Source of the DNA: Deltaproteobacteria bacterium | GTDB lineage: Bacteria; Desulfobacterota; Syntrophobacteria; Syntrophobacterales; Syntrophobacteraceae | NCBI GenBank assembly: GCA_021793275.1 | Contig: JAJYTC010000014.1 | Coordinates: 1 to 46,146 of the forward strand | DNA: 46,146 bases | Direction: 5' to 3' | Shown: positions 7,988 through 16,295 of the stretch, in pieces | Position numbering within the stretch: the stretch's first letter is position 1 | Layout: every line of letters starts with the position of its first letter | Translations under genes and position numbers: made by a program | Notes under the pieces: generated by a model | What the model was told of the DNA's origin: nothing | Seen by the model: the letters and a program-made list of their open reading frames with translations, nothing else | The model's database searches: none

Positions 7988-9532
7988 TTAGTCCTTGATC
8001 GCAACGGTGATCAGCACGGGAAGCTCCAATTTCTTTTCCGCCTCCATCGCGGTGCTCATCACCTGCTTGTTAATCTCCAAAATGTAGGCGATCCCGACGC
8101 TCGCGACCAAAGCAAAACCAATAGCGGCGGCAAACAGAAGGACCAGTGGTTTGGGCCGGTTTTCCGGCCCAATCGGCGGCACGGCCGGCTCGATCACGCT
8201 TACACTCGTCATTTTATCGCGGCCAAGTTCGTTATACACGTTGGCCTCTTCGAGTTTTCGCCGGTAATCCCCATATATTTGCTGATTGGAGGACACAGCC
8301 GCCGCCAGCATTCTATATTGGTTTTCGTTGGATTCAAAGAACTGAAGTTCGTTGTTCATTTGACCAATCTGGCTCTGAATGCCGGTGTACTCCACGTTCA
8401 ATGCGCTCAACTCAGCCTTTTTATTAAGGATCTGCTGCTCAATTCCCTGGTATACGGGGTCTGCCGGAGCAATCTTGGGATTTTTAGGGGAGTTCTTTTT
8501 GATGTAATCTTCTACAGTGGCTATCTGCGCGCGAATACCAGCAATCAGGGGGTTGTTTCCCTTATACTTCGCGAGCAACTGCTGCGCCTCAAGCTTGAGG
8601 CCGAGCAATTTGGCTTGAGCGACTCCCTCCCGATTGGAAGCCGCTGCAGTCAGCTCGGACGGGGGGATCGATTTCAATTCCTTTCCCAGTTCGGCAATCG
8701 TTTGCCCCACTTCCTTTATTTTGTTTGCCGTATTGTTCAATGCAACGTTCAGGTTCGAACGCTGATTGAGAAGCATTTTGCGCTGCTGGTCGAAGTCGAA
8801 GATCTTGGTCCGCTCGGAAAATGCCTTCAAGTTGTTCAGTGATTCCGCAAGTCTCTGTCGGTAGTAGTCAACCTTATTTTGGAGATACAGCGCTGACCGG
8901 GGGTCCTGATAAATCTCACTCCGCTTGTCGATGTAATCGCTAACGAGCTGATTGACTACAGCGGCCGCACTTTGAGGATCGGCCCCGTCGAATTTGACGC
9001 TTATGACCCCGCTCCTTTCGGCTCTTACCTCTAGATGTTTGTCAAGGACGGAAAGCGCCACGTCCTGCTTGCTGAGACCGGTGGGCTTATTCTTGGCAAG
9101 CCCGGGGACAATGGCTTCAGGCGTCAAAGCGCTGATGACTTTCTCTTTCAGATCTCTGCTCTCGAGAATACTCACTTCCGCCCCGAGCATCTCGGCCTGG
9201 TTGATCGAAGGCCCCCCTTTTTGCCTCAGCGACGGATCCGGATAATAATTCTCCCAGCCGAACTTTACCAGAATCGAAGACTTGGCCTCGAACCTGGGCT
9301 GGTAGATCACTTTTTTGTATACCAGCGCCATCGCGCAACCCAGGACGCTTAACACCAAAAAGGACACAATGATAATCTTCTGATGTTTAAAGAATATCGA
9401 CAGGTAGTCGCGAAGGTTGTTTGCCTGACGCACCTCCCGCACCGTAAACATTCGTTCGGACTGCAACGCCCGGGAAGTCGCCGCATTGGAAACAACCGCA
9501 ACATTTCGATCTGAATATCGGGATTCAGTCAT
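7988..9532 (-). CDS. Wzz/GumC-type polysaccharide chain-length determinant
   Basis: A 514-residue polysaccharide co-polymerase of the GumC/Wzz family acting in the inner membrane. It has an N-terminal cytoplasmic segment, a first transmembrane helix (IIIVSFLVLSVLGCAMALVY, about residues 53-72), a long periplasmic region with extended coiled coil (about 200-420), the GNxx segment, and a second helix near the C-terminus (PLVLLFAAAIGFALVASVGI). No kinase domain is fused; the partner ATPase is encoded separately downstream. ATG 9532 (MTESRYSDRN) is chosen over the upstream GTG 9556 because a GAGAG site precedes it and it begins 10 bases after the Wza stop. Spacing to the ATPase gene is also 10 bases, so the three genes look cotranscribed. 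Confidence 0.92.
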   Translation of the reverse strand: MTESRYSDRNVAVVSNAATSRALQSERMFTVREVRQANNLRDYLSIFFKHQKIIIVSFLVLSVLGCAMALVYKKVIYQPRFEAKSSILVKFGWENYYPDPSLRQKGGPSINQAEMLGAEVSILESRDLKEKVISALTPEAIVPGLAKNKPTGLSKQDVALSVLDKHLEVRAERSGVISVKFDGADPQSAAAVVNQLVSDYIDKRSEIYQDPRSALYLQNKVDYYRQRLAESLNNLKAFSERTKIFDFDQQRKMLLNQRSNLNVALNNTANKIKEVGQTIAELGKELKSIPPSELTAAASNREGVAQAKLLGLKLEAQQLLAKYKGNNPLIAGIRAQIATVEDYIKKNSPKNPKIAPADPVYQGIEQQILNKKAELSALNVEYTGIQSQIGQMNNELQFFESNENQYRMLAAAVSSNQQIYGDYRRKLEEANVYNELGRDKMTSVSVIEPAVPPIGPENRPKPLVLLFAAAIGFALVASVGIAYILEINKQVMSTAMEAEKKLELPVLITVAIKD

Positions 9533-9542
9533 AGAGCATCTC

Positions 9543-10259
9543 TCACGGTATACCACCTGGATTCATGTAATAATAAAATAGGAAAGCGTTGCCGAAAACA
9601 CCGATCGTACTGCCAATGTACTGCTGCACCCATTGGTCTACGTTTGCGATATGGCTTCTGGGCACAATAACCATATCATAAGGCTGCAAATAGATATTCT
9701 GAGACAGGTCGGCGCCTTTCATCGCTTTTTCGGCGTTCAGGGCAATTTCAAAGGGTTTGTTATTCGCGCCCCGCCGAAGGACTATCACGTCGTCAGTCCG
9801 GGCGGTGGGCGAAAAACCGCCCGCCATATCAATGGCATCCAAAACGGTTGTTGGGCCTGTCAGCAGCTCCATTGACGGCTTCCTTACCTCACCTCCGACA
9901 AAGATCCTGTTGCCCGCACTCTGGATCACCACTACGGTAAGATTGGGTTGCTGAAGATATTTGCCGTAGTCTTTGGTCAGCGTTTTTCTCAGCTCCTCGG
10001 TGGTTAACCCCGCAGCCTTGACTTCATTCACCAGCATAAGGGAGATCGTCCCGTCGGGCTGTACCCTCACATCCTGGTTCAGGTCCGGATTATAGAACAA
10101 CTTCACGCTAAGCTTGTCCCCGGGGGCAATTCGGTATGCATGGGGCATAGCAGGAGCCTTCGTGCCGGGCGCCCCGACTTTGACAGCACTCTTGCTGTAA
10201 GGTCCGCAGCCGTAAAGACCCAACGAAATTACAAATAAAATCAGAACACCTTTTTTCAT
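9543..10259 (-). CDS. Wza-like outer-membrane polysaccharide export lipoprotein
   Basis: A 238-residue polysaccharide export protein. A lipoprotein signal peptide ends at the lipobox LYGC (C18). The poly-export domain starts at YRIAPGDKLSVKLFYNPDL and is followed by an SLBB domain (IFVGGEVRKPSMELLTG onward). A hydrophobic C-terminal helix (STIGVFGNAFLFYYY) could form the outer-membrane ring, as in Wza. It would provide the exit channel for the polymer handled by the Wzz-like protein encoded 10 bases downstream. It is shorter than E. coli Wza, with one SLBB domain, as is usual in exosortase-type loci. Confidence 0.92.
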   Translation of the reverse strand: MKKGVLILFVISLGLYGCGPYSKSAVKVGAPGTKAPAMPHAYRIAPGDKLSVKLFYNPDLNQDVRVQPDGTISLMLVNEVKAAGLTTEELRKTLTKDYGKYLQQPNLTVVVIQSAGNRIFVGGEVRKPSMELLTGPTTVLDAIDMAGGFSPTARTDDVIVLRRGANNKPFEIALNAEKAMKGADLSQNIYLQPYDMVIVPRSHIANVDQWVQQYIGSTIGVFGNAFLFYYYMNPGGIP

Positions 10260-10324
10260 TTTTCCCCGCAGGTTATGTGCAGCACAGTCTTGATCCCTGA
10301 TCTAATATCTTTAAAATATCAAAT

Positions 10325-10822
10325 CTATTCCCGAGGAGTGATAAATCCATAGGGGAGATGGTATGCGTACCCCACGCCAACCAGGCTGACAGCAGCTTGA
10401 TTGAAAGTGGCCCATTTCGACACATGCTTTCCTGTACGGATCCGTACCGACCAATGATAACAGGTATTAGGCTTTAATGGTTTACTGAGTTTGAAATAAT
10501 TCCCGCTTATGCCTTGGACGTAATATATCTGCTTCCCCCACTTATTGGGCTTGAGCGGCGTTCCCACTATGGATTTATCCGCCGCCTTCGGCGGGGCCTG
10601 CCACACGGCGACATCATAGGTTTGGCCTTCCTTTTTGATGTTCTTCCATCGTAAGACAGGCTGCAGTGTATCTATAACCTGATAAAATTTCATCACACTG
10701 CTGCCCAGCTTTGGATATATCGGGCGTTCCCTTGTGCTGTAAGTTTTGGGAAGAGACACGCATCCGGCTGTAGCTGCACAGTATCCGATCAATACTATTA
10801 GCCCGAGCTTTTTAAGCTTCAT
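10325..10822 (-). CDS. Hypothetical exported lipoprotein in exopolysaccharide operon
   Basis: About 165 residues with a lipoprotein signal peptide (GLIVLIGYCAATAGC, lipobox TAGC). The rest is beta-rich, with a WSVRIRTGKHVSKWATF segment resembling a fibronectin-III-like fold, as in proteins that add sugar-binding or structural functions around secreted polymers. I do not recognise a named family. The start is uncertain: ATG 10834 and ATG 10822 are both in frame, and 10822 gives the more typical MKLKK signal start. It lies between the PEP-CTERM gene and the Wza gene, each about 60-65 bases away, in the same orientation. Confidence 0.75.
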   Translation of the reverse strand: MKLKKLGLIVLIGYCAATAGCVSLPKTYSTRERPIYPKLGSSVMKFYQVIDTLQPVLRWKNIKKEGQTYDVAVWQAPPKAADKSIVGTPLKPNKWGKQIYYVQGISGNYFKLSKPLKPNTCYHWSVRIRTGKHVSKWATFNQAAVSLVGVGYAYHLPYGFITPRE

Positions 10823-10884
10823 CCTACAATACATCCCATCTTTTCGCCAGGCAAATCCCCAACCTCACCTCGGTACTGGCAACG

Positions 10885-11871
10885 CTACGAGCGACCTTGA
10901 AACCGTTTTCCCACTTTCCGCGATGTAAGCATGCCGATCATCGCTGCCGCTAACAAAAGCAAGCTGGAAGGCTCCGGAACGGGAGTCTTGCGAATAGCCC
11001 CAGCACTCCCTCCCCCGCCGGGGATGAAGAAAGCGGGCGGAATGAACAACCTGCTTGCAAAACCTCCAACCGTTTGCAACGGAGGAGGGAAAAAAGCCGC
11101 TTTTACCTTCGGGGGTTTCCTTTTCGGGATTTTATATTCGATGATAAGCGGCTGTTGGTTTGTCACTGACTGACAAATAATAGCTATGAGATCGCCTGCA
11201 GCCGGGATGTAGTCTTTCCCCTTGAGGTTTGCCTCCCGGAGAAGTCGAGTCGCTGCCGCACTCAGTCTCCTGGGTTGAGGGCTCTTCGCCAGTCGCCAGA
11301 TTGCCTGCTGAATATCCTCCTTGGACCCCTTTGCGTGATTGATCAGATAGTCAATCTGGTGCCATTCCATACGTTTGAATTCCGGGGGCAGATTGGGGTC
11401 GGAAATATTGTAGAGTCTAACAACATGAATCGTGCCGCCGGGCAGCGGTGCGTTCTTCCTCAGACACCATGCATTATAGAATTCGAAATCATGAAGGTCA
11501 TAGCCGTATCTGACATTGAGGAAGAACAGCTCGAACCGGGTGCTTTTTCCTTGCCTTACATACATCTCAACCGGAAATTTTGGAATTTTTGGCACTGAAC
11601 TATTCGGCTGCGTACCCTTGACGATTGGATCGTTAGCCGGGACGCTTGACGCGGAAACCGATTCAGAAGGAATCTGAGCCGGCGGAGCCGGACTCCCCGC
11701 GCCAGAAGCGATCGATAATGGATTATTACCATGTACGTCCGGTCCGGGCACTGATACAAGAGGCACGGCAAAACCATTACAGCATGATCCAAGGATCAAA
11801 ATAAAGACCAGGATCAAAATTGCACGCACCTTCTTTAGCTCCGACAGCATCACCGATAGCTGTTTTGCCAT
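10885..11871 (-). CDS. PEP-CTERM sorting domain protein
   Basis: About 328 residues. A hydrophobic N-terminal segment (RAILILVFILILG) serves as signal peptide or anchor. A Pro/Ser-rich linker follows, then a globular middle region of unknown family (YGYDLHDFEFYNAWC and later). The C-terminal PEP-CTERM signal is near residue 298: VPEPSSLLLLAAAMIG followed by a basic tail (RKVGKRF). Exosortase (EpsH/XrtA) cleaves such signals in species that make extracellular polysaccharide. ATG 11871 is chosen because a TGAGG lies 5 bases before it. The frame stays open upstream to 12099, but that part looks like a fragment of a transposase. No exosortase gene is visible, so it must lie elsewhere. Confidence 0.82.
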   Translation of the reverse strand: MAKQLSVMLSELKKVRAILILVFILILGSCCNGFAVPLVSVPGPDVHGNNPLSIASGAGSPAPPAQIPSESVSASSVPANDPIVKGTQPNSSVPKIPKFPVEMYVRQGKSTRFELFFLNVRYGYDLHDFEFYNAWCLRKNAPLPGGTIHVVRLYNISDPNLPPEFKRMEWHQIDYLINHAKGSKEDIQQAIWRLAKSPQPRRLSAAATRLLREANLKGKDYIPAAGDLIAIICQSVTNQQPLIIEYKIPKRKPPKVKAAFFPPPLQTVGGFASRLFIPPAFFIPGGGGSAGAIRKTPVPEPSSLLLLAAAMIGMLTSRKVGKRFQGRS

Positions 11872-11886
11872 ATCAGCCTCAATCAT

Positions 11887-12036
11887 AAGGAAATGGGTCA
11901 TCCCCCTGAGATAGTTCCCCGCCATTTTCCGCACGCCCGGCCCAATCATCTCGAACACTTTCTCCGGCTGGGTCTGAATTTCTTTGAAAAAGGCCACCGC
12001 TTCGGGTACAGTAATTTCCACCCTCACGGTGCTCAT
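11887..12036 (-). pseudogene. Remnant of an IS256/mutator-like transposase N-terminus
   Basis: The frame fused in front of the PEP-CTERM gene reads MSTVRVEITVPEAVAFFKEI, then QPEKVFEMI, MAGNYLRG and MTHFL. This resembles the first 50 residues of IS256-type transposases, as I remember them, which run ELTHFLGRE at this point. The similarity stops at THFL, and the frame then continues into the start of the PEP-CTERM gene. The likely history is an insertion followed by deletion of most of the element. The identification is from memory of the family. Confidence 0.5.
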
Positions 12037-12181
12037 CCTTATTTGAGTTTGGTTTTGACAAACCCTCTTCTGGAGGAAAACGCCTTTTTCCGACCCCAAC
12101 CGAATTTGGACAATATAGTCTATACCACTATACTTCCATTCGTCGAGATTAATATGTGGATAACAATTAAAAATTCAAGGG

Positions 12182-12218
12182 GTAAATTACAGCGGATAAA
12201 ACAGGTAATAACATTACC
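12182..12218. promoter_or_regulatory. Clustered palindromes GTAA-A-TTAC and GGTAAT-AAC-ATTACC
   Basis: Two related inverted repeats, 12182-12190 and 12204-12218, lie in the AT-rich divergent region (12100-12451) between the exopolysaccharide run and rtcB. The shared GTAAT half-site suggests binding sites for one regulator. No gene is seen in this 350-base stretch. Confidence 0.4.
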
Positions 12219-12451
12219 CAAACCAGACAAAATATATCGGCATTATAAAGGGTTGCCTTTAATATTACCTTAATAGCCGCAATTGCCAAACTTGTCCTGC
12301 ACACCGGTCTGCTGATGCCCGCAGTCATGCATGAAAGATTGGTTGCCGCTAAGAAAAGTCATCTTACATTAATAAAATATTTCCTGTGCGCCCCGGCGCG
12401 CATCCTGGATCGTATCTGTTCCTGCTCAAATCTCGATTGAGGTGACGATTT

Positions 12452-13909
12452 ATGGCGATAATATCCAAGCTCAACAAAATATCGGACACTGTTTGGGAGA
12501 TCCCTGCGGATTACAAGGAAGGAATGCGTGTTCCGGCCCGCATCTATGCCACCGAAAAACTGCTAGCGGAAATGGACGAAGGGGTCGTCGACCAGGTGAC
12601 AAATGTCGCCACTTTGCCCGGCATACAAAAATATGCTCTCTGCATGCCCGACGGCCACTGGGGATACGGTTTTCCGATAGGGGGGGTGGCCGCCATGGAC
12701 GAGCGGTCCGGAGTCATCTCACCAGGCGGCATCGGATTCGACATCAACTGCGGCATGCGTCTGGTCCTGACCAACCTGAGCTATGACGAAATAAAAGAGT
12801 ACTTGAAAGAACTGGTGGACCGACTTTTCCAGCGGGTGCCGGCCGGGGTGGGGGGCAGCGGATTTGTCAAACTTTCGCAGGATGAGTTCCGCACCGTGGT
12901 CGAAAAGGGCTCCCAGTGGTGCATCGAGAACGGATATGGATGGGAAGAAGACCTCGAACGAACCGAGGAATTCGGCCGGGTCGAAGGCGCGGACGCCACC
13001 AAAATCAGCCAGAAAGCGGTCGATCGTGGATACAGGCAGATCGGGACCCTCGGCTCGGGCAATCATTATCTCGAAATCCAGGTGGCCCGGCCTGAGAACA
13101 TCTTCGATCCCGCACTGGCCAAAGCTTTAGGACTAAACATTCCCGACCAGGTGGTTGTCATGTTTCACTGCGGCAGCCGAGGTTTCGGCCACCAGGTCGC
13201 AACGGACTATCTGCAGACATTTCTGAAAGTGATGGAGCCTAAATACGCGATCAAAGTGCTCGACCGTGAACTGGCCTGTGCACCTTTTTTGTCCCCCGAA
13301 GGGCAGAACTATTTCGCCGCCATGAAATGTGCGATCAATATGTCGTTTGCTAACAGGCAGGTCATCTTGCACAGGGTCCGCGAAGTATTCTCGGAAGTGC
13401 TCCGAAAAGACCCTCTCGATTTGGGGATGCACCAGGTATACGACGTTGCCCATAACACGGCAAAACAGGAAATGCATAACATAGAAGGACGGCCAAAACG
13501 GCTGCTTGTCCACCGCAAAGGGGCCACAAGGGCCTTCGGACCGGGCGCCCAAGAGCTTCCTGAGGTCTATAGACAAACCGGCCAGCCGGTGATTATCGGC
13601 GGCAGCATGGAGACGGGTTCCTATCTGCTTACGGGGGTCAATTCCGCAGAACAGACGTTTTTCAGCACAGCCCACGGCAGCGGCAGAACTATGAGCCGCC
13701 AAAAGGCAAAAAAAATGTTTCACGGCAAAACGCTCCAGCATGATATGGAGCGCCGAGGCATTTACGTTCGCACGGCCTCATGGGCCGGCCTGGCCGAAGA
13801 AGCCGGCCCTGCGTATAAGAATATCGACGAAGTTGTGGAAGCCACCGAAGCCGCCGGCATCAGCAAAAGGGTGGCGCGGTTCGTCCCGGTAGGAAATATC
13901 AAGGGCTAG
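12452..13909 (+). CDS. rtcB: RNA-splicing ligase RtcB
   Basis: A 485-residue Mn2+/GTP-dependent RNA ligase that joins 2',3'-cyclic phosphate or 3'-phosphate ends to 5'-OH ends. Signatures in order: MPDGHWGYGFPIGG, the metal site GFDINCGMRL (Asp and Cys), GSGNHYLEIQ, the metal histidines in FHCGSRGFGHQV and VYDVAHN, and the guanylylated histidine His408 in STAHGSGRTMSR. The length fits the short bacterial and archaeal type. ATG 12452 follows GAGGTG. The gene is intact. An archease gene follows 94 bases downstream on the same strand, which fits the known requirement of many RtcB ligases for archease to turn over. Likely role: RNA repair after endonuclease damage. Confidence 0.96.
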   Translation: MAIISKLNKISDTVWEIPADYKEGMRVPARIYATEKLLAEMDEGVVDQVTNVATLPGIQKYALCMPDGHWGYGFPIGGVAAMDERSGVISPGGIGFDINCGMRLVLTNLSYDEIKEYLKELVDRLFQRVPAGVGGSGFVKLSQDEFRTVVEKGSQWCIENGYGWEEDLERTEEFGRVEGADATKISQKAVDRGYRQIGTLGSGNHYLEIQVARPENIFDPALAKALGLNIPDQVVVMFHCGSRGFGHQVATDYLQTFLKVMEPKYAIKVLDRELACAPFLSPEGQNYFAAMKCAINMSFANRQVILHRVREVFSEVLRKDPLDLGMHQVYDVAHNTAKQEMHNIEGRPKRLLVHRKGATRAFGPGAQELPEVYRQTGQPVIIGGSMETGSYLLTGVNSAEQTFFSTAHGSGRTMSRQKAKKMFHGKTLQHDMERRGIYVRTASWAGLAEEAGPAYKNIDEVVEATEAAGISKRVARFVPVGNIKG

Positions 13910-14003
13910 GCGCGACCGGACATTTCGATACTGCCGAGCGATTCGAGGCGGAGAGAACCAAACCGGAGTCAACAGATTTCGATCCTGCGAATAGGGGGAA
14001 TGG

Positions 14004-14435
14004 ATGCCCTTTGAATATATCGATGGAATCGCCATAGCCGACGTCGCCTTCAAGGCCTGGGGACAAACCCTCGAAGAGATGTTCATTGCCGCCGCCGATG
14101 CTACAATCAGCGTAATGGTCGAAGACCTGGAAACGATCGAACGCAGGCAAGACCGGGAGATCGAAATCAGCTCCTTCGCTGTAGATATGCTCCTTTTCAA
14201 CCTGCTCCAGGAGATCATCTTTTTTAAAGACGCGGAACAGCTCCTGCTTCGAATCGAAAAAGTCGCCGTCACGTCAAATGACGCTCAGTATGTCGCCAAA
14301 GCAACCGCACGGGGCGAGCCAATCGACCCCGGCCGGCATGAAATGATCGTAGACGTCAAGGCAGTGACCCTCCACCGGTTCAAGGTGGAACAAACCCGGC
14401 GCGGCTGGGAGGCCTTCGTTATCCTGGACGTTTAG
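14004..14435 (+). CDS. Archease (RtcB activator)
   Basis: A 143-residue protein matching the archease family in size and layout: FEYIDGIAIADVAFKAWG and TLEEMFIAAADAT at the N-terminus, a central LLFNLLQEIIF segment, and the C-terminal VKAVTLHRFKVE and WEAFVILDV. The usual HTADIG motif is altered to AIADVAF, but the Asp is retained, as is the C-terminal Asp (LDV) that helps bind metal. Archease speeds RtcB guanylylation and allows multiple turnover. The gene sits 94 bases after rtcB and is probably cotranscribed. Confidence 0.88.
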   Translation: MPFEYIDGIAIADVAFKAWGQTLEEMFIAAADATISVMVEDLETIERRQDREIEISSFAVDMLLFNLLQEIIFFKDAEQLLLRIEKVAVTSNDAQYVAKATARGEPIDPGRHEMIVDVKAVTLHRFKVEQTRRGWEAFVILDV

Positions 14436-14467
14436 CCCCCTTTTACGACCTTTTTTACATTAAATTA

Positions 14468-14496
14468 ATGACAATTTTGTCCACATTTGTTATTAA
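14468..14496 (+). promoter_or_regulatory. Putative sigma-70 promoter of the activator gene
   Basis: ATGACA (14468-14473) and TATTAA (14491-14496) are spaced by 17 bases, in an AT-rich gap upstream of the sigma-54 activator gene. It suggests that this gene has its own promoter in addition to read-through from rtcB and archease. Confidence 0.4.
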
Positions 14497-14547
14497 ATTA
14501 TTTTCCCTACTCAAAACAGACGATTACAACAATGACACAGGTCAGCC

Positions 14548-16074
14548 ATGCCCGACGATTTTACCCTGATCGAGCTCAGAGCGCTCCATGAGATAGCCAG
14601 GGTCCTTTCTCGATCCAACGAATTGAAAGACCAGTTGCAGGAAACTCTCGACATTCTCAGCACGCGCCTGGGGATGGAGAGGGGGATGATCTCCGTGCTC
14701 GATTTACAGACAGGCGATGCCTGGCTGGACGTCGCCCGGGGGGTCGATTTCGAAAGCGGGCAAATCAGCTACCGGCCGGGTGAAGGCATTACTGGCAAAG
14801 TGGCTCAAACCGGTCGCCCCATGGCAATAGCCAATCTGGGTAAGGAGACGCTTTTCCTGGACCGCACCGGAGCGCGAAAATCTTTGAACAGAGCAGAACT
14901 GGCCTTTTTATGCGTTCCGATTTTTTACCAGGGACGCTGCGTCGGCATTTTATCGGCCGACAAGCTTGCTCACCAGGTCGAAGAGATCGGCCAAGAACTG
15001 GCCATACTCGGGGCGGTTGCCGAACTGCTTGGCAAGGTGGTCTATTTCCGCGCAGTCGAGGAGGAAAACAGGCGACTCAGGCGGATGCTTGCCGAGGCGA
15101 GGCGTCCGACCACTAACATAATCGGCAGATCCAAGGTAATCCAGGAGGTTCTTCGCCTCATCGACCAGGTTGCCGATACGAACACGACCGTGCTCATATC
15201 GGGGGAAACCGGCACAGGCAAGGAACTGGCAGCTAAGGCCATTCACGAAAACAGCCGCAGGGCGCGCGGCCCCATGGTGCAGGTGAATTGCGCGGCAATG
15301 CCGGACACGCTCCTGGAAAGCGAGCTGTTCGGACACGAAAAAGGCGCGTTTACCGGCGCAATAACGCGACGGCGTGGACGCTTCGAAGAGGCCCAGGGCG
15401 GCACCATTTTCCTCGACGAAGTCGGAGAACTTTCCCCCATTGCCCAGGCAAAGCTTCTGCGCGTTTTACAGGAAAGAGAATTCCAACCGCTGGGCTCCTC
15501 GCGGACTGTAAAGGTCGACGTCCGCGTTATAACCGCTTCCAACAAGGACCTCGAATCGGAAATATCCCGGGGCGCCTTCCGGCAGGACCTCTTCTACAGG
15601 CTCAATGTATTTCCGATATATCTGCCGCCCCTGCGCGAGCGCGGCCCTGACATACTGCTGCTTGCCGACTATTTCGTTCTCAAGTATGCCCGGGAGTTCG
15701 CCAAGGACATAAAAAGGATCACCACGAGCGCCATTGACATGCTGATGTCCTATCACTGGCCCGGAAACGTTCGGGAACTTGAAAACTGCATAGAACGCGC
15801 AGTCTTGCTTTCACAGGAAAATTCAATAGATTCCTGGCACCTGCCGCCTACTCTGCAGATGAAACCCGAAGGCGCGCAAAACGTCAGCCGGGGAAAACTC
15901 GAGGCCCTCACCAGCGCGTTCGAACGAGACCTCATTACCGACACGCTGAAGGACGTTCGCGGAAACCAATCCCAGGCAGCCCGCCTGCTCGGGACAACCA
16001 AGAGGATTATTCAGTACAAAGTCGAAAAATACGGGATAGACCCGCGCAGATTTCGGATGAAACAGTCGGCCTGA
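14548..16074 (+). CDS. Sigma-54-dependent activator, GAF-AAA+-Fis (NifA-like)
   Basis: A 508-residue bacterial enhancer-binding protein. Residues 1-170 form a GAF sensor domain ([36 protein letters not shown]). The AAA+ domain has Walker A GETGTGKE, the sigma-54 contact loop GAFTGA, Walker [12 protein letters not shown] and the arginine-finger region [14 protein letters not shown]. The C-terminal Fis-type helix-turn-helix is [20 protein letters not shown]. The layout is that of NifA/AnfA-type proteins, but no nif genes are present. E. coli controls rtcBA with RtcR, a sigma-54 activator with a CARF sensor; here a GAF-type activator stands beside rtcB and archease, so control of RNA repair is a reasonable inference. 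I saw no convincing -24/-12 promoter before rtcB. Confidence 0.93.
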   Translation: MPDDFTLIELRALHEIARVLSRSNELKDQLQETLDILSTRLGMERGMISVLDLQTGDAWLDVARGVDFESGQISYRPGEGITGKVAQTGRPMAIANLGKETLFLDRTGARKSLNRAELAFLCVPIFYQGRCVGILSADKLAHQVEEIGQELAILGAVAELLGKVVYFRAVEEENRRLRRMLAEARRPTTNIIGRSKVIQEVLRLIDQVADTNTTVLISGETGTGKELAAKAIHENSRRARGPMVQVNCAAMPDTLLESELFGHEKGAFTGAITRRRGRFEEAQGGTIFLDEVGELSPIAQAKLLRVLQEREFQPLGSSRTVKVDVRVITASNKDLESEISRGAFRQDLFYRLNVFPIYLPPLRERGPDILLLADYFVLKYAREFAKDIKRITTSAIDMLMSYHWPGNVRELENCIERAVLLSQENSIDSWHLPPTLQMKPEGAQNVSRGKLEALTSAFERDLITDTLKDVRGNQSQAARLLGTTKRIIQYKVEKYGIDPRRFRMKQSA

Positions 16075-16210
16075 TTGTCAATGGCGCCACTTTCCAGGAA
16101 AAGCGTGAAATTTCCGGACCTTTTTTGGTTGCCGTTTTGAGCGGCTGGACTTACAAATGGATATGGGTAATAATTTCAGGTCGGGTGATTTTCGTGGGCA
16201 GGCGCACAAT

Positions 16211-16230
16211 ATAGCTCGACATAGCTCGAC
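16211..16230. repeat. Perfect tandem 10-base repeat before ftsH
   Basis: ATAGCTCGAC occurs twice in direct succession (16211-16220 and 16221-16230). A GC-rich imperfect hairpin (CCGGGG with CCCCGG, about 16235-16263) follows before the ftsH Shine-Dalgarno. Both lie in the 221-base gap after the activator gene, probably in the ftsH leader. Confidence 0.6.
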
Positions 16231-16295
16231 GGCCTCCGGGGATGAAGCTCACTCCCCCCGGCCGCCTCGAAATTGTTGGTTAGGAGGCTTCCCAA

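Noticed and set aside
14548-16074. Naming the activator NifA
   Set aside because: The domain layout is shared by many activators and no nitrogen-fixation gene lies in the window.
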